Source: Penaeus vannamei (Eukaryota > Arthropoda > Malacostraca > Decapoda > Penaeidae). From it: DNA of 11,130 nt. The stretch covers positions 2,004,851 to 2,015,980 of the forward strand of contig NC_091577.1 in NCBI RefSeq assembly GCF_042767895.1, given 5' to 3'. Below the pieces are notes generated by a model. The model searched no databases and was not told where the DNA came from. It saw only the letters and a program-made list of their open reading frames with translations. Both the position numbers and the translations under genes were made by a program. This document shows, one piece after another, positions 8,891-11,130 of this stretch (position 1 is the first letter of the stretch; the number at the start of each line of letters is the position of its first letter).

Positions 8891-8995
8891 CATCATTAAA
8901 ACAATGATCCTTGGTATGTTTCCTATTTTTCCTATTTTTATTTCCTATTTTGTTTCCTATTTTTCCTAATTTCTTTTTTTTTATTTCTTCCATTT
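8891..8995 (+). repeat. Short TTTCCTATTTT-type repeat
   Basis: TCCTAT occurs at 8921, 8930, 8943 and 8955, and a TCCTAA variant at 8964, within T-rich DNA. This is a small irregular minisatellite with 9-13 base spacing. It lies between the ATT and CCT arrays. Confidence 0.65.
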
Positions 8996-9785
8996 TCATC
9001 ACAATTTGGCTCTCTTCTTCCCGTAATCGTCGTCCTCCTCTTTCTCCTCATTATCATTCTTCGCCTTTCTCCTTCTCCTCTTTCTCCTCTTCCTTTACCT
9101 CCGCCTCATTCTTCGCTTCAACGTCCTCCCTCACATCCTCCTTCTCCTCCTTCAACCTTACATACTCTTCTTCTTCTCCTCCTCTTCCTCCTATTCATTC
9201 TCCACCTGTTTCAACTCCTCCTCCTCCATCTCCATTGCCACTTCCTCCTCCACCACCTGCTCGTCATCCTCCCCCACAACCTGCTCCTCCTCCACCTCCT
9301 CTTTTTCCTCCTCCTCCACCACCACCTGCTCCTCCTCTTCCGCTACCACCGCCTTCTTTTCCTCCTACACCTCTTCCTCCTCCATCACCTGCTCCTCCTT
9401 CATCTCCTCTTCCACCACCTGCTCCTCCTCCTCCTCCTCCACCTCCTCCTCTTCCTTTTTCACCACCTGCTCCACCACCACCTCCTCCTCCACTACTTCC
9501 TTTTCCTCCTCCTCCTCCTCATCCACCACCATCTGCTCTTCCTTTTTCTCCTCTCTCTCCTTCACCTCCTCCTCATCCACCACCATCTGCTCTTCCTTTT
9601 TCTCCTCTTTCTCCTTCACCTCCTCCTCCTCTTCCACCACCTGCTCCACCACCACCTCCTCCTTTTCCTCCACCTGCTCCTTTTCCTCCTCCTCCTCTTC
9701 CACCACCTGCTCCACCACCACCTCCTCTTCCACCACCACCTCCTCCTTTTCCTCCTTTTCCTCCTCCTCCTCATTTCTCTCTCCT
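8996..9785 (+). repeat. (CCT)n-rich trinucleotide tract with CCA and CTT variants
   Basis: CCT, CTT, CCA and CTG triplets fill nearly 800 bases. The plus strand reads as a Pro-rich frame, but this frame has no ATG, its first start-like codon being TTG at 8911. The minus strand reads Glu/Val-rich or Arg/Lys/Trp-rich. Triplet phase is kept over long distances, which slippage alone can explain. The duplicated block at 9520-9627 shows a longer-range expansion on top of the triplet repeat. Confidence 0.9.
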
Positions 9786-9839
9786 TGTTTGCCTTGCCTG
9801 TTACACTCCTTCTTGTCTCGGGAGATGAAGTCAGGTGAT
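9365..9839 (-). CDS. Doubtful acidic Glu/Val-rich open frame (possible terminal exon)
   Basis: On the minus strand a frame of 157 codons runs from an acceptor-like TCATTTCCATCCAG (AG at 9841-9840) to a TAG at 9367-9365. The first 22 codons lie in unique sequence and read Ser-Pro-Asp-Phe-Ile-Ser-Arg-Asp-Lys-Lys-Glu-Cys and onward, with mixed composition. The rest is Glu-rich with Val, Lys, Gln, Asp and Met and is the complement of the CCT tract. There is no ATG in the unique part, so it could only be an exon of a spliced gene. The codons vary at all three positions (GAG to GAA, GTG, AAG and CAG), which does not suggest protein constraint. A microsatellite artefact is the more likely explanation. 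Confidence 0.15.
9520..9627 (+). repeat. 54-bp tandem duplication inside the CCT tract
   Basis: The 54-base block beginning CATCCACCACC at 9520-9573 is repeated at 9574-9627 with a single difference (CTCTCTC against CTTTCTC). Its length is 18 triplets, so the phase is preserved. This is a recent duplication. Confidence 0.9.
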
Positions 9840-9945
9840 CTGGATGGAAATGATAAGGATTAGCAGTGATCGATCTGATGCTCTGGTTGCATGTGCACGT
9901 AAGCATTTGCCTCTGTTGTCTTCCTTCTTTTCGTTGCAATTATTA
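9786..9945. other. Unique spacer between CCT and ATT tracts
   Basis: About 160 bases of mixed sequence. On the minus strand it would encode the non-repetitive start of the acidic frame described above. No other signal is seen. Confidence 0.5.
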
Positions 9946-10420
9946 TTATCATTTTTTATTATGGTCGTTGTTGTGGTTGTTGTTGCTGTTGTTATTTTTG
10001 TCAATGTGACTGTCATTACTGTCATTACCATTATCATGGTTATTGTTTTTTTTTGTATTCGGCATTATTACCATTATTATCACGGTTATTACTACCATTA
10101 TTGTCATTAGTTCTACTATTTTCATTTTCAGTGGTGAATCTTGAAAAAAAAATATTATCACATTTTTTATGCGAATATCATCACCGTAATTGTTAATGTT
10201 AAAAGTTATAATTGATATCATAAATGGTCATATCATCATTATTATAACGACTATTATCATTATCATCGTTTTCGTTTTCGTAAATGCTATAATTGCATCT
10301 ATTATCATTATTCTGAATATCATTTCTATTGATTTTGTTAAAATTAATTCCATGTGGTTATTTTCATCATCATGTACTTCTTTATACCATTATATTATAA
10401 TAATTACATGACAATATTCC
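9946..10420 (+). repeat. Diverged ATT/ATC/GTT trinucleotide tract
   Basis: Triplets related to ATT, ATC, GTT and ACC dominate but are heavily mutated, with T- and A-runs at about 10047-10054 and 10144-10151. The polarity is the same as in the 6926-8890 array. It is probably an older, decayed part of the same kind of array. Confidence 0.75.
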
Positions 10421-10885
10421 CACCATTATCAATGACGCATCTACAAGGAAGCATCGTAATAACTTTCTATAACGAAAGAAAATGGTCGACAAAAATGGTT
10501 TCTTCTCTATTTACGTTCATTCACATCTTGGGAAAGAATTGTATTTCCTATTCATATTCTTTTCACAACTACAACGATATGTTTTCATTTAAATAATCTT
10601 GTATTACCTTTTTCTTCACAAATTCATTAAAATACGTTTTATTCCTTTTAAGTCTCTTATTGTTTTTTTTCTTTTCTTTTTTATTCCGTTTTCATGGAAC
10701 GTTTACTCTTTCATTCATAAAATCTGATTCATTAAGTGACCTTAACATTTCCTTGAGAATTCAGCGATTCTTAAAACTCTCGATTCTTCTCAAGAAGTTA
10801 ATTCCTTCGTGTTTTCTTGACTTTTCCTTCTATTTTTTGTCGTCTTTCTTTTGGAATTTTAAAGAGGGTATTTTGTTTGGTATGT
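10421..10885. other. AT-rich unique segment, no gene recognised
   Basis: These 465 bases are about two-thirds A+T and largely non-repetitive, with T-rich runs. Short open frames exist on both strands but none exceeds what chance allows. I see no codon pattern, splice pair or promoter motif that I could defend. Confidence 0.6.
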
Positions 10886-11130
10886 CTAATATTTTTTTTC
10901 TCTCTCTCCTTCTTTCATCTTCTCTTTCTCTCTCTCTCTCTCCCTGTTTCTGTCTCTGTCTATTTCTCTCTCTCTCTCTCTCTCCCTCCTTCCTCCTCCT
11001 CTCTCTCCCTCCCTCCATCTCTCTCTCTCTCCCTCCCTCCTCCTCTCTCTCTCCCTCCCTCCCTATCTCTCTCCTTCTCCCTTCTTCCTCTCCCACATCT
11101 CTATCTCCTTCTCCTCTATTGCCTTACTCC
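10886..11130 (+). repeat. CT-rich tract with (CCCT)n and (CCTCCT)n units
   Basis: CT runs alternate with CCCTCCCTCC blocks every 30-60 bases, for example at about 10983, 11007 and 11031. The plus strand is nearly pure pyrimidine to the window edge, so the full length is unknown. Gly/Arg/Glu frames on the minus strand come from the repeat. Confidence 0.92.

Noticed and set aside
8911..9828. 305-codon proline-rich plus-strand frame that could suggest a formin- or WASP-like polyproline protein
   Set aside because: The frame begins with TTG and contains no ATG, has no folded domain on either side, and its polyproline comes from the CCT repeat.
10790..10815. Possible heat-shock element around CTTCTCAAGAAG and nearby TTC/GAA triplets
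   Set aside because: The spacing of the GAA and TTC blocks does not follow the alternating five-base rule of heat-shock elements.

Overview
This window looks like non-coding animal nuclear DNA made almost entirely of simple-sequence repeats. Tracts of (CT/GA)n, (TA)n, (CA/TG)n, (ATT/ATC)n, (GAAA)n and (CCT)n, plus GGGA- and CCCT-type minisatellites, run to about 1.4 kb and cover most of the known bases. Repeat density of this kind is familiar from decapod crustacean genomes, penaeid shrimps especially. A decapod is therefore my best guess, but nothing here identifies a taxon. An exactly 500-base run of N marks a scaffold join, so the left part (1-3130) and right part (3631-11130) may not be true neighbours.

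Left of the gap: CAA and GAAA microsatellites (1-120); a short unique stretch (121-254); a 1.4 kb polypurine minisatellite with strong G-quadruplex potential (255-1684); a G-rich flank with a direct repeat of nuclear-receptor half-sites (about 1729-1756); TG/TC-rich and pure CT tracts (1785-2571); a TA tract (2572-2660); and a unique island (2661-3130). That island contains the most interesting element of the window: five good copies and one weaker copy of CTGATTGG, the reverse complement of the CCAATCAG form of the CCAAT box, spaced 40-44 bp apart and mostly exactly 41.

Right of the gap: a TTGTTC hexamer tract; ATT/ATC tracts; a unique island (4063-4410); about 0.85 kb of TA arrays with an embedded CA/CG array; a unique island (5301-5917); a roughly 32-bp C-rich minisatellite (5918-6272); a pure (GA)50 tract with TG flanks; a TG-rich unique segment; 2 kb of ATT/ATC repeats; a CCT-rich tract (9000-9780); degenerate ATT again; an AT-rich unique segment (10421-10885); and terminal CT-rich DNA.

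I find no gene I can call with confidence. The long open frames over the repeats (Gly/Arg/Glu, Ser/Leu, Ile, Tyr/Ile or Pro runs) follow from repeat units that contain no stop codon. Three weak exon-like candidates are listed with low confidence: 2809-2874 on the minus strand, 5713-5790 on the plus strand, and an acidic Glu/Val-rich frame at 9365-9839 on the minus strand. I see no tRNA, rRNA, CRISPR array, recognisable transposase or reverse transcriptase, or viral gene.
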